64,000 bases of DNA from Verrucomicrobiia bacterium. Lineage in GTDB: Bacteria > Verrucomicrobiota > Verrucomicrobiia > Limisphaerales > CAIMTB01. Positions 8,570 through 17,669 of this stretch are shown here, one piece after another (positions within the stretch are counted from its first letter, which is position 1; every line of letters starts with the position of its first letter). The stretch spans positions 1 to 64,000 of the forward strand of contig JAHCBA010000032.1 in assembly GCA_019634625.1 (NCBI GenBank). The letters run 5' to 3'. A program made the position numbers and the translations under genes. A model generated the notes under the pieces. That model saw only the letters and a program-made list of their open reading frames with translations. It was not told where the DNA came from and did not search any database.

Positions 8570-8889
8570 CTGACGGGGAAATGATAGCATGGGCGCTATC
8601 GCGAGGACAAGCCCCTTGGCAGCCGGAATCCGATGCCGCAGGCCAACATGCCTTCGCCTGACCGGGGGCGAGTTTGGCATACGATGGGTCTCAGGTCGTT
8701 GTGGGTCGGGGGTTCAGGACACACAATACCCGACCAGCGCCGACTTGACTCACCCCACGGAGCGTCGGCCCGGCTTCCTGGGCGCCGTTGCTGTTCGTCC
8801 GCTGCCGCGCTCAATGCGACGCCCGGAACCGAGGGTTGCCGGCGGCCTTCCAGAACGGAATCCTCGATTCGGCATCCGCCGAGACGATC

Positions 8890-9093
8890 ATGAACCGCAG
8901 GGAACTCGAACTCGCCGCCCTCGCCGCAGCCGATCGCTGCCTGAAGACCCGAGGTTATACCGCGCTCGACGAGGTGTTCCGGGAGATGGGGAAACCGGAT
9001 GCCAGGCAGTGGGACGAATGCCGCCAAGGTCAACGCGACCGCGACGTCAGCGATAGACACCCACGGTCAGGTCGCGAACGCATCCGGAACTGA
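8890..9093 (+). CDS. small conserved hypothetical, probably truncated
   Basis: 67 residues. The first 40 (MNRRELELAALAAADRCLKT, then EVFREMGK and QWDE) resemble a short helical protein family often found as stand-alone orphans; I do not know a function. The remaining residues are Arg-rich and look unlike the start, which suggests that a frameshift or rearrangement cut the original 3' end. The surrounding 8570-9153 has no other recognisable gene. Confidence 0.4.
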   Translation: MNRRELELAALAAADRCLKTRGYTALDEVFREMGKPDARQWDECRQGQRDRDVSDRHPRSGRERIRN

Positions 9094-9153
9094 CTTGGAC
9101 ACCAGATTCACACCGACGTCGGCCTCCGAAAGCGGCCCTGTCCCAGCCATGCC

Positions 9154-10314
9154 ATGAGCGCGTATCAGTACTACGAATTCCAGGCCATCGACCGACCGTT
9201 GAGCCGTGAGGAGATTCAAACCCTGCGAGGATGTTCGACGCGGGCGCGGATCACGACGACCTCCTTCACCAACGAGTATTCGTTCGGCAGCTTCAAGGGC
9301 GACGCGGACATGTGGATGGCGAAGTACTTCGATGCTTTCGTGCACGTCGCCAATTGGGGAACACGCCTGTTGATGTTCAGACTCCCCGTCCGGCTGTTGA
9401 ACGTGGAGACCGCCGGCCTGTACGCTCGGGGTCGTGGTAAATTCAGCGATCCGCTGACCGTGTCCATCGATGGAGCAAACGTCATCTTTCGATTTTGTTC
9501 CCACGAGGACGGACGATGGGGTGATGCGATCCAGGGAGACGGATTGCTCGGGGATCTGGTCGGGATACGCACGGAGCTTGCGAGCGGCGATTTCCGGGCA
9601 CTCTACCTTGCGTGGTTGCGTGGAATTCAACTCGGAGACCAGGAGGCCGGGATGGAACCTCCCGTGCCGGCTGGCCTGAATTCGTTGTCGCCGGCGCTGG
9701 TGAGCCTGATCGGCTTCCTCGAAATTGATCGTGATCTGGTCTCGGCTGCTGCCGCGGCCAGTCCGGACTTGGTGGTCCCCACCCAAGACGCCGCCGAGAT
9801 GGAACGATGGGTCGCGGATTTGCCCGCGCCGGAGAAGAACGATCTCTTGATGCGCCTCCTGGAGGGAAACGAGAGCCAGATTGGCATCGAACTGCGAAAC
9901 CGCTTCGAGCAGGGACGGTCAAAGGGAAACCCAAAGCCGGCGGTGCGCCCAAGAACCGCAGGGGATCTGCTCTCCGCGGCGAAGCGGATCCGGACCTCGC
10001 GAGAGCAGGAGGACGCGCGACGGGCGGCGGAAGAAGAGGCTCGTCGAGTGCGGGAAGCCGCTGCAGCTCGTGAGACGCATCTCGAACTGCTGGCGACGCG
10101 AGTACCCCAGGCTTGGGCCAAGATCAATGAGCTCATCGCGACGAGGCAGACGAAGGCCTACTCAGAGGCCGTCCAGATGCTGCTGGATCTTCGGGAGATC
10201 ACGGCCCGGCAGCGCGCCGCACCCGACTTTGACCGACGCTTGGCGGAGATCAGGGTGGCCCACGCGAAAAAGAGGGTGCTCATCGAACAACTCGATGCCG
10301 GAGGGCTGGAATAA
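9154..10314 (+). CDS. conserved protein of unknown function
   Basis: 386 residues from ATG 9154. The N-terminal half (SAYQYYEFQAIDRPLSREE, NEYSFGSFKGD, VANWGTRLLMFRLP) resembles a widespread uncharacterised bacterial family. From about residue 275 the protein becomes an Ala/Arg/Glu-rich probable coiled coil (SREQEDARRAAEEEARRVRE). There are no membrane segments, signal peptide or known catalytic motif. Its stop overlaps the next start (TAATG), so the two are translationally coupled and may form a complex. Confidence 0.7.
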   Translation: MSAYQYYEFQAIDRPLSREEIQTLRGCSTRARITTTSFTNEYSFGSFKGDADMWMAKYFDAFVHVANWGTRLLMFRLPVRLLNVETAGLYARGRGKFSDPLTVSIDGANVIFRFCSHEDGRWGDAIQGDGLLGDLVGIRTELASGDFRALYLAWLRGIQLGDQEAGMEPPVPAGLNSLSPALVSLIGFLEIDRDLVSAAAAASPDLVVPTQDAAEMERWVADLPAPEKNDLLMRLLEGNESQIGIELRNRFEQGRSKGNPKPAVRPRTAGDLLSAAKRIRTSREQEDARRAAEEEARRVREAAAARETHLELLATRVPQAWAKINELIATRQTKAYSEAVQMLLDLREITARQRAAPDFDRRLAEIRVAHAKKRVLIEQLDAGGLE

Positions 10315-10958
10315 TGGCGGGACCCAAACACTCGGACGGGCCACGAAAGGGTAGGCGGACGACAGAGTTTGTGACCCGCCTGACGTCCAGCCAAGTCCGC
10401 AACGTCCTCGGACGCCTACTGGAGAGACACCCCGAGTTGCTGTCGGAGGCGGAGGCATCGATCGGCGCCGATCGCGCCGCCGGCGCAAAGCTCGCAGGAC
10501 CCTCAGTCGAGGACGTAGCTCAGGCGGTCTGCAACGCGGTTTGCAGCCTGGAACTGGAAGATCTGACCCAGCGGGCGGGGTCGCACTCGTGGGGCTACGT
10601 AGGTCCCGGCGAGGCGGCTGGGGAACTGCTCGCGGAATCCGTGTCCGACTGGACGGAGGAATGGCAGCAAGAGTTGCAGAGGGGTGATATCGCGGGCGCA
10701 GTGATCACCTGCCTCGGGATCGTCACCGGGCTCTATCGAGCACGCTCAACGGCCAGGAGGTCCGATGGCCCCCTCGGTTGGGATCCGGATTTCCTGATCG
10801 AACATGCCTGCTTGACGGTCCGTGACCTCCTCCTGGCCTGTCCCAAGGCGAGTCGGAAGCCGACCGCGGGGAAGTTGATAACCGCTCTGGCAGGCGCGGC
10901 ACCCGACTGGGAGGACGGGCTGCGCCGGAGTTGGATGGAGGGCCTTAACGGCAAATGA
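10314..10958 (+). CDS. conserved protein of unknown function, partner of the preceding gene
   Basis: 214 residues, starting inside the stop codon of the preceding gene. It looks soluble and largely helical, with a stretch LGRLLERHPELLSEAEASI and a later Trp-rich part (SDWTEEWQQELQ). I do not recognise a domain with confidence. The tight coupling suggests a two-protein system; no regulatory signal is visible upstream of the pair. Confidence 0.65.
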   Translation: MAGPKHSDGPRKGRRTTEFVTRLTSSQVRNVLGRLLERHPELLSEAEASIGADRAAGAKLAGPSVEDVAQAVCNAVCSLELEDLTQRAGSHSWGYVGPGEAAGELLAESVSDWTEEWQQELQRGDIAGAVITCLGIVTGLYRARSTARRSDGPLGWDPDFLIEHACLTVRDLLLACPKASRKPTAGKLITALAGAAPDWEDGLRRSWMEGLNGK

Positions 10959-11754
10959 CCATGACCCGCGATTGACTAGGTTTCGGCCTGCGCCATGACC
11001 TGACGGATCCAACCTGCGCACGGTCCGGTGCTGTGACCGGGCCACGGAGTTCAAACAGCGATGTCAGGGATTGGCGTGAGGAAATGAACGGCAAGGTGCT
11101 ACGTGCGGACTTCGACAGGGGTGGGAATCCGACATCCGCGGTCGCTGAAAACCAGCCACGATCAGGGTCCGCAACATGAAGACCGCGGAATCCGCGCATC
11201 CAGTCCACCCCGGCGATGCTCAACGGGTCGCCGATGAAGCCGAGCGCGATAGGGTGAAGTCCTGGCTCCTCGACGTTTGCGACCATCTACTCTCCCCATG
11301 TCGGACTCCACCGCACCCTCGTCGATGCCGGCTTCAGCTCCATCAGGATTGAACGTTTGCCGAGCCACTCCGTCTGGCAGATCCTCGCCACCGTCCCCCC
11401 GAACGCGCCCGCAGCAGACCGCCGCCTGCTCAAGCGCCAAATCCGGACGCTCCTGAAGGCGGCGCACCTGCCTGTGGCACGGGATGAGATCATGATGCCG
11501 GCCGGTCGTCCGTTGCACGTGTCCTTCGTGCAGGCTGGCGGACGTGGGGTGGTGATGAGCCGTGGCGTCGCGACCCTCGTCGAGAACGACGACACGGACG
11601 GGACTGCGTCCAGTGATCCGCGGCGCTTCGCACTCCGCACGGGCCCGCGACACATTTCCACATTTGTGGACACCAGGCTCCTTTGTATGGCTGCCTGCGG
11701 GATGCATACCGCAGTCTCTCGCGGACGGATGGGGATGGACTCCCTGGACGACCC
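10959..11754. other. degraded coding remnant, no intact gene
   Basis: From about 11270 a plus-strand frame without a good start reads FATIYSPHVGLHRTLVDAGF, which resembles the TYS...LxxAGF segment near the end of MnmC-like methyltransferases. It continues to a stop at 11764 with a low-quality C-terminal part. The upstream catalytic portion is absent or frameshifted, so I read this as a remnant. The rest of the stretch shows nothing. Confidence 0.3.
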
Positions 11755-12228
11755 ATGTCCATGAAACCGTTGCAGCCCTACGAACCGCGCCCGATCCGCT
11801 TCCTCGAAATCTGGGAACACGCTGGCTGGCGGCTGAAGGTCTACGGCATCGCCTACCGGCGGCCCGCACCGCGACCGGAGTTGGTCCAGGCCGCCATGCG
11901 GGTCGCGGCGGAGCGCCTCAACGCGATACCATGTTGCCTCCTGCATTATTCGGTCGGATTTCTTGGAATTCATGATGGCCGGACTGCCAATTTCGTTTTC
12001 GTGGACTGGTGGGCCGACGAGAACGAGTTGCACCATCACGTCTACATTTCACCCACCAATGACCCGGAGGCCCTCGACTACCGGACACCGACGGGGTTGG
12101 CGGCCTGCGTGTGGGACCTTCGCGTCATCGGCTTCGAGCGGGACGCGTGGCTGACCACAGTGCTGCGAAATCCGACCGGGCCGGACTTGGAGGAGTACTT
12201 GCGTACGACCTTGAATGAAGATGTTTGA
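11755..12228 (+). CDS. conserved hypothetical protein
   Basis: 157 residues, starting MSMKPLQPYEPRPIRFLEIW. Compact and soluble, with a striking conserved-looking centre NFVFVDWWADENELHHHVY (acidic and His residues that could bind metal). The overall pattern matches an uncharacterised family I have seen as an orphan in many bacteria. It is the first gene of a plus-strand run of small unrelated genes. Confidence 0.72.
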   Translation: MSMKPLQPYEPRPIRFLEIWEHAGWRLKVYGIAYRRPAPRPELVQAAMRVAAERLNAIPCCLLHYSVGFLGIHDGRTANFVFVDWWADENELHHHVYISPTNDPEALDYRTPTGLAACVWDLRVIGFERDAWLTTVLRNPTGPDLEEYLRTTLNEDV

Positions 12229-12415
12229 TACGCCGCTAAGCGCCGCCACCCTGGACCGGCTTTGGAATTGTTGGGCTGCCCACCTCGGAATTCCGCCCGC
12301 CGACGGCTCCACTCCACTTGATTGGCGGACGGACCGGGGATCGAAAGGAGCGAATCGGCAGCAACATCGTTCCGGTTTCCTGGGTCTCACATCAGAATCA
12401 ACGCCTCCCCTCCGC

Positions 12416-13237
12416 ATGAAAACGTCCACAAATTCCCGGTCGGCGATCCGCGTCGCCTTCGCGCTCTGGATCGCAGCCCTGACGGTTGTCCCTGCCAGCG
12501 CCTGCACGATCTTCATGCTAACCGACGGTGACCAAGTCCTCTTCTGCAATAACGAGGACTGGTCCGATCCCCAGACGCGCATCTGGTTTATCCCTGGCGA
12601 GGACGGCCGGCACGGCTGCGCCTTCGTCGGCTTCGGCAACGGCTGGGGCCAGGGTGGGGTCAACGCCGCCGGGCTCGCCTTCGACTGGGTTGCCGGATTC
12701 AAGGAGTCGTGGGAGCGAGACCCGGTGCTCAAGGAAGTCCGAGGGAATCCCGCACAACGCATGCTGGAAACTTGCGCGACGGTGGAGGAGGCAATCCGGT
12801 TCTTCGAGACGCACTGGGAACCCAGCTTCTCGTACGCTCGGATCTTCCTCGCAGATCGTACCGGCGCGTCGGCAGGGATCCGTGCCATGGACGGTCGTCT
12901 GAACGTGAAGCGTTCAAAGCAGTCCTGCGCGATGGGGTATCGGGGGGCGGTTGCGCAGGAGCTTCTGGACAAGGAGCCTTCGCCCTCGCCGACCAACGCG
13001 ATTCACATCCTTCGCGCCAGCAAACAGGAGGGGCAGTACGCGACGAAGTACTCGAACGTGTTCAACCTGAAGACGGGGGAGATTCTTGTATACGTTCCAC
13101 CCAACTGGAACGAACCGGTTCGACTCGATCTCCAGGCCGAACTGGAAAAGGGCGGCCACTATTACGACCTGCCGCTCATCCGAGAGCAGCAAGGTCAGAA
13201 GCTGCGGCGGCTCACCCGCGACATGAAGAAGTTCTGA
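12416..13237 (+). CDS. exported Ntn-type hydrolase (choloylglycine hydrolase/acyl-transferase-like)
   Basis: 273 residues. A signal peptide ends VVPASA and the next residue is Cys30, in CTIFMLTDGDQVLFCNNEDW. This is the N-terminal nucleophile arrangement of linear-amide C-N hydrolases, in which processing exposes the catalytic Cys; the following N-N-E-D stretch fits the same group. Later GWGQGGVNAAGLAFD is also family-like. Substrates could be N-acyl amino acids or peptides. The next 114 bp overlap an alternative start for the small membrane protein. Confidence 0.72.
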   Translation: MKTSTNSRSAIRVAFALWIAALTVVPASACTIFMLTDGDQVLFCNNEDWSDPQTRIWFIPGEDGRHGCAFVGFGNGWGQGGVNAAGLAFDWVAGFKESWERDPVLKEVRGNPAQRMLETCATVEEAIRFFETHWEPSFSYARIFLADRTGASAGIRAMDGRLNVKRSKQSCAMGYRGAVAQELLDKEPSPSPTNAIHILRASKQEGQYATKYSNVFNLKTGEILVYVPPNWNEPVRLDLQAELEKGGHYYDLPLIREQQGQKLRRLTRDMKKF

Positions 13238-13350
13238 TGGTTGGCGCAGGTCTCATTCAGTCCGCTCTCGCACGCGCATCCCGCGGGAGAACATTGACGC
13301 CGGTCGCCAGCTCAGGCCAGCTTCTCAGGCCGACAGCTCCCCTGACGAAG

Positions 13351-13548
13351 ATGCAGTTCTTGAATACAACATCACGGCGGGTGCTCGTCTGGATCGTCGG
13401 GATTGCACTGGGATGGACTTCGTTCCGCCTCGGCGATCCGTTCTGGCCGATTTTTGTATTCGCCGTGTCGCCGTTCCTCCTGGCGGTGGCCTATTGGATG
13501 GACCTGAGGGCAGAAGCGAAACGGATGAAGTTGGGCCTGGAAAACTGA
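13351..13548 (+). CDS. small membrane protein
   Basis: 65 residues with two predicted hydrophobic helices (VLVWIVGIALGWTSF and PIFVFAVSPFLLAVAYWM) and a short basic C-terminus. A start at 13237 overlapping the previous stop (TGATG) would add 38 residues without hydrophobic character. No family recognised. Confidence 0.5.
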   Translation: MQFLNTTSRRVLVWIVGIALGWTSFRLGDPFWPIFVFAVSPFLLAVAYWMDLRAEAKRMKLGLEN

Positions 13549-13579
13549 AGCGGCCGGTACGTTGTCTCCGGAGTGCTGC

Positions 13580-14791
13580 ATGAATACGCGCCTCTTCCTT
13601 CTGATCGCCATTATCGTCATCGCGACTCTCGTTGGCCGATCTGATACCGCTGTTGATCCTGGCAATCGAGCGAGGATCCTCCTCGCCCAATTGGCCAATG
13701 CCCTTCAAGTACCCACGTTAGAAAACCTTCAGTCGATTCCTAAGCTGCGGGACGAACTCGCCGCCCTGGGTGAGCAGGCGCTTTCAGTCCTCGAAGAGGA
13801 ATTGCGAGTGGGGATCAAGTTTTCGGAACTGAATCAGCTTCTCAGCAACGGGCACTCGCAACGCATTGCAGCGGCAATGGTTCTCGCCGAGATCCCTGGG
13901 GATGCAAGCACACGCCTCCTCTATGGATCTGCCCTCGATGTGCCAGACAATGGAGCCATGCACACCGTCCTGCTGGACGCGATGAAGGAGCGATCGCTGG
14001 GCGAGCCGATGGTGCTTGGCCTCCTGGGACACTACCATCCCGATTTTGTCCGCGCCGGGATCGGCCATGCCGCCGGCATGACCAACTCGCCGCCCGTCGT
14101 TGCGCGCTTGGGCCGACTCTTGGATGACGACCACCTTCTCGCTCAATTCGTCAACGAATATGGCAAGGGCACCACGTCCGAAGACATGCGCTGGCGCGTG
14201 CGTTGGGAGGCCGGAAAAGCGCTTGGCAAAGACATGTCGGAGGAAGTCCGCACGCGGGCCAGGATGGTTCTCGAATCGTTGGCCGAACTCTCAACCCGCC
14301 TTGGCGACGTGAATCAGAGCAATGGGTATGGAAGTTACCTTTCCGTCACGGAGCACCGTGTCATTCAAGGTATCAATGAATTGGTCGAACTCGGCGACGA
14401 AGCGAAAGGGCTCGTGGCAGACTCATCGCAATCGGCCAGCGGCGAGTACGCCGACCTCGTGGGTATGGTCGCAGCTCGGTTTGGAGATCAGGAAGCTATC
14501 CGCGGCGTGATCAACCTTCTCTCCGCATCACCGATTCCCTCGCTCAGAATATGCGCGGCAATCACGTTGCGCCACATCGGTGCACCCGAGGCCAAGCCGT
14601 CTCTTTGGAAAGCCCTAAAAGATTCCTACCGCCGGGGAACGGAGTATCCGGTGCAGTCAATCGCTTCAGATGCGCTCGTCGAACTTGGTGAGGACTTCAC
14701 CCGAGTGAAACAGGCGAGAACCCCGGTTCATCGTGAGCCTCGTCTCATGGCCCCTCCTGCGAGCAATGGTGGGAAGCCCGACGAACGTTGA
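13580..14791 (+). CDS. HEAT-like repeat protein with N-terminal membrane/signal segment
   Basis: 403 residues. The N-terminal MNTRLFLLIAIIVIATLVG is a signal anchor or uncleaved signal. The rest is a long alpha-solenoid: repeated paired helices such as SQRIAAAMVLAEIPG and LRICAAITLRHIGAPEAKPSLWKAL. It should act as a binding scaffold on the outer face of the cytoplasmic membrane. It lies 31 bp after the small membrane gene. Confidence 0.65.
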   Translation: MNTRLFLLIAIIVIATLVGRSDTAVDPGNRARILLAQLANALQVPTLENLQSIPKLRDELAALGEQALSVLEEELRVGIKFSELNQLLSNGHSQRIAAAMVLAEIPGDASTRLLYGSALDVPDNGAMHTVLLDAMKERSLGEPMVLGLLGHYHPDFVRAGIGHAAGMTNSPPVVARLGRLLDDDHLLAQFVNEYGKGTTSEDMRWRVRWEAGKALGKDMSEEVRTRARMVLESLAELSTRLGDVNQSNGYGSYLSVTEHRVIQGINELVELGDEAKGLVADSSQSASGEYADLVGMVAARFGDQEAIRGVINLLSASPIPSLRICAAITLRHIGAPEAKPSLWKALKDSYRRGTEYPVQSIASDALVELGEDFTRVKQARTPVHREPRLMAPPASNGGKPDER

Positions 14792-14888
14792 AAGAACTGC
14801 ACCGGCAACCAGCCTTCCCGCAGAGTCAGTCCGGCAACCATCCACCCTCCCAAGAGAAGACCGCGACAAGACGCATTCAACCGAGCGC

Positions 14889-15278
14889 ATGTCTCAGGAA
14901 AGCTTCCAATCTCGAATGCCGGAAAACGTGCCGGGGAAGTTCTACGTCGGTTATTGGTGTACGGACTGCGACTTCTGCCGGGCTACTGCGTCAGCGAACT
15001 TCGGTCGCGTCGGGCGGAGCGCTGAAGGCGGGGGATACTCCTACGTCATGAAACAGCCATCCAACCCGGAGGAGGACGCAGCCTGCCGAGAAGCCATGGA
15101 GTACTGCTGCGTGCGGGCGATTTTCGCCGACGGTGACCAGTTCGATTGGACCGCGCCCCGCATCTCCCCCGGCGACGGTGGCGATGCCGACGGCGACAGG
15201 GATCGTCTGCCACGCGATGGCGGCTGCTGCAAGACGCGGAAGCCGAGCCCAGATTCTGGACGGGAGGCATGTCCGTGA
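14889..15278 (+). CDS. ferredoxin-like protein with one Cys cluster
   Basis: 129 residues. YVGYWCTDCDFCRATA supplies C-x2-C-x2-C and a later EYCCVRAIF supplies the fourth Cys, the spacing of a single [4Fe-4S] ferredoxin domain (the usual Cys-Pro is replaced by Cys-Val). The last 40 residues are Gly/Asp-rich and probably not part of the fold. The stop overlaps the start of the acetyltransferase gene. Confidence 0.6.
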   Translation: MSQESFQSRMPENVPGKFYVGYWCTDCDFCRATASANFGRVGRSAEGGGYSYVMKQPSNPEEDAACREAMEYCCVRAIFADGDQFDWTAPRISPGDGGDADGDRDRLPRDGGCCKTRKPSPDSGREACP

Positions 15279-15808
15279 ACGATCTGGTCGAAACCAAACA
15301 GCCCACGGTCGGGGTGCGCCTCATGGCGGCCACGGACTATCCCGCTTGGATCATAATGCGCCACGCGCTGTGGCCTGAATGCCCCCTGGAGCGACACCGC
15401 CTCGAAGTCGAGCAGATCCTGAAAGGGGACGGAGTCGTCCTGTTGGCGGAGGATGCTGGTCGCCGCGCCATCGGTTTTGCGGAGGTTTCGATCCGGCGTG
15501 ATCACGTCGAAGGCACGACGTCCACCCCGGTGCCCTATCTTGAGGGATGGTACGTTGTTCCAGAATGCCGCGGTCAGGGGATCGGCCGCACCCTGGTGGA
15601 GGCCGTGGCCGCGTGGGCTGTGAAAGCGGGATTCACGGAGATCGCCAGCGATGCCGAATTGAACAACGAGGGGAGCATCCGAGCGCACGAAAGGCTCGGA
15701 TTCCGGGAGGCTGGAAGGACCGTGCATTTCGTCCGACCTTTGACCGCTGACGCCGCGGAGGGCACGGTGTCCGGAGTTCCTGCCAACAGGGCCGACGTGG
15801 GGACCTGA
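15269..15808 (+). CDS. aminoglycoside 6'-N-acetyltransferase-like GNAT
   Basis: 179 residues, starting 10 bp inside the preceding gene. It has the GNAT acetyl-CoA loop [20 protein letters not shown], preceded by an acidic strand and followed by [22 protein letters not shown]. The pattern of EGWYV, SD-E-N and AHERLGF closely follows AAC(6')-I enzymes, which acetylate aminoglycosides in the cytoplasm. Environmental homologs need not confer resistance. It sits in the run of unrelated plus-strand genes, a setting compatible with lateral transfer. Confidence 0.82.
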   Translation: MSVNDLVETKQPTVGVRLMAATDYPAWIIMRHALWPECPLERHRLEVEQILKGDGVVLLAEDAGRRAIGFAEVSIRRDHVEGTTSTPVPYLEGWYVVPECRGQGIGRTLVEAVAAWAVKAGFTEIASDAELNNEGSIRAHERLGFREAGRTVHFVRPLTADAAEGTVSGVPANRADVGT

Positions 15809-15978
15809 CTGAGCGGCTGGGCGGCGCTTTTGTACCTGTTCGACCTGCGTTGAGACCATGCTGGTTGCCGGAATGGGTATCGGCGCGGAAGCTGTGGACA
15901 GGGAGACCTGCTACCGGAGGAATGAGATACGCCTCGCTCAGAACCAGCGGATCAGGCGGGCGAGAAGACGGAACGAAT

Positions 15979-16375
15979 ATGGACATCAAGCGAAGCGGTT
16001 CCCAGGCGCCCAGCGACGGGCCGGAGGAGTATTTCACCGGCCGGGTGCGCATCGACCCATTGTTCCGCGCCGAAGCACCGGCGCGGGCGGTGGGCGTGAG
16101 CGTCACGTTTGAGCCCGACGCCCGGACGGCATGGCACACCCACCCCCTGGGTCAGACCCTGATCGTCACCGCCGGCTGTGGACTGGCCCAACGCTGGGGT
16201 GGGCCCGTCGAGACCATCACGACCGGGCGACGTGATCTGGTTTCCTCCGGGCGAAAAGCACTGGCACGGCGCGACGGCGACCACAGCCATGACCCACCTT
16301 GCGATTCAGGAGGCATTGGACGGCAAGACCGCCGACTGGATGGAGAAGGTGAGCGACGAGCAGTACGGTGCCTGA
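15979..16375 (+). pseudogene. cupin-domain protein ((R)-mandelonitrile lyase-like), frameshifted
   Basis: The first frame from ATG 15979 reads a cupin ([38 protein letters not shown]) up to GGPVET at about 16216. The next frame then carries the continuation [18 protein letters not shown] to [11 protein letters not shown] with a stop at 16375. One extra base in the ATCACGACC stretch near 16218 explains the break. Both metal-binding cupin motifs are otherwise intact. This could be a real inactivating mutation or a sequencing error. Confidence 0.78.
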
Positions 16376-16531
16376 GCAGGACATCGCGCTGGGTCATGGC
16401 GTGGGTGACACGGAAGGACGCTGAGGCTGGACCCCAAAGGACCGATGGGATTGAGCGGAGGTCCGGGACGAAGGTTGACACGGCACGGCCCCGCTATTGC
16501 ACTCGCCCCATTGAGCGCGGGTGTGTCTGCC

Positions 16532-16984
16532 ATGAAAACCCTTCCCCTCGTCCTCTTGTCGGGACTGATCACAGTCGGCTGCGCCACCGGCAAACACGAA
16601 AGCGGCAATCTGGCCAGGGTCATCGCCCAGCAACTGAAGGATTACGGAGCGGAGCTTCCGCACATCAACCTCCAGCAACCGGCTATCGGCATCGACCAGA
16701 TGTACACTTCCTGGCGGTGGGAAGGTGATCCGGGCGGTTTCGTCCTCACCTTTCGGGAGGGGGCATTCGAGGGCGTCCTGTACCAGATGGAGCAGATCGC
16801 CGGGGAACCAAAACCCGCTTCCGATCCCGCCGTCCACATCTGGAACGTGGATCAGGTCGCCCACCTTGATCTGGTTCGGCTGCCGAACGGCAAGGCGCAA
16901 CTGACCTGTCGCCGGCTGGCCAACCTGGCAAACGCCGTCGCAGCGTCACCGCCCGCACTGGACCGTCACGGACGCCAGCCATGA
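16532..16984 (+). CDS. small lipoprotein of unknown function
   Basis: 150 residues. The N-terminus [17 protein letters not shown] is a lipoprotein signal with lipobox. The mature part ([23 protein letters not shown]) looks like a small beta-rich periplasmic domain. I recognise no family. The stop overlaps the start of the truncated acetyltransferase gene (ATGATG). Confidence 0.6.
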   Translation: MKTLPLVLLSGLITVGCATGKHESGNLARVIAQQLKDYGAELPHINLQQPAIGIDQMYTSWRWEGDPGGFVLTFREGAFEGVLYQMEQIAGEPKPASDPAVHIWNVDQVAHLDLVRLPNGKAQLTCRRLANLANAVAASPPALDRHGRQP

Positions 16985-17307
16985 TGACGCGGAGCTCTCC
17001 CGACATTCGACCAGAGACCGCCGACCTCGCCGACTCGATCCGGAGACTGTTGCTCGCCGCCTTCCCGACGGCGGATGAAGCCTCAGTCGTGGACGAACTG
17101 CGCACCGCCGGTGCAATGCCAGTCTCCCTGGTCGCCTTGGATTCCGGTCGGCTGGTCGGGCACATCGCCTTCAGTCCGATCTCAATCCCGCCGCAGCCTC
17201 CGACCAAACCCGTGGTGCTGGCACTTGCGCCCCTTGCCGTCGCTACGGAGGCCCAAGGGCGCGGGATCGGCAGCGCCTCGGTCCGCGTGGTGACGTTTAG
17301 TTCGTGA
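16981..17307 (+). pseudogene. GNAT N-acetyltransferase, C-terminally truncated
   Basis: 108 residues. It starts like a YhbS-type GNAT (IRPETADLADSIRRLLLAAF, LVGHIAFSPISI, LALAPLAVATEAQGRGIGSA) and stops just after the acetyl-CoA loop with VRVVTFSS. About 55-60 residues of the usual 165, including the last strand, are missing, so the enzyme is probably inactive. Confidence 0.7.
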
Positions 17308-17369
17308 CCGACTTTCAGCAGGCCACGCGGCTGCTTGCAGGGGCGCAAGCCATGATGCTACCCGTCGGC

Positions 17370-17669
17370 ATGGACGACCTGACCGTCACCGGTAATCAGA
17401 TCGAGGCGGTCCTTTGGTTCGCCTTCAGCGCCGGATTCGTCATTCGAGCGATCTGCACCACCGGTGACCATCGCCGCCTCGCTGTGATACTGGCGCTGGC
17501 CTTCCTCGTCTTCGGCATTTCCGACCTGATCGAGGCGCAGACCGGCGCGTGGTGGCGTCCGCTTTGGCTCTTGCTTCTGAAGTCGGCCTGCATTGCGGTC
17601 TTTGCCTATGGGCTTTGGGAGCACCTCCGACTTCGCCGGCGGGATCGAGATGCCGCGGGCAGTCCGTGA
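17370..17669 (+). CDS. small membrane protein
   Basis: 99 residues from ATG 17370; GTG 17304 and ATG 17352 are alternatives. Three hydrophobic stretches (AVLWFAFSAGFVIRAI, LAVILALAFLVFGISDLI and WLLLLKSACIAVFAYGLW) precede a basic C-terminus. No family identified. It overlaps the PhyH gene by 20 bp. Confidence 0.55.
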   Translation: MDDLTVTGNQIEAVLWFAFSAGFVIRAICTTGDHRRLAVILALAFLVFGISDLIEAQTGAWWRPLWLLLLKSACIAVFAYGLWEHLRLRRRDRDAAGSP

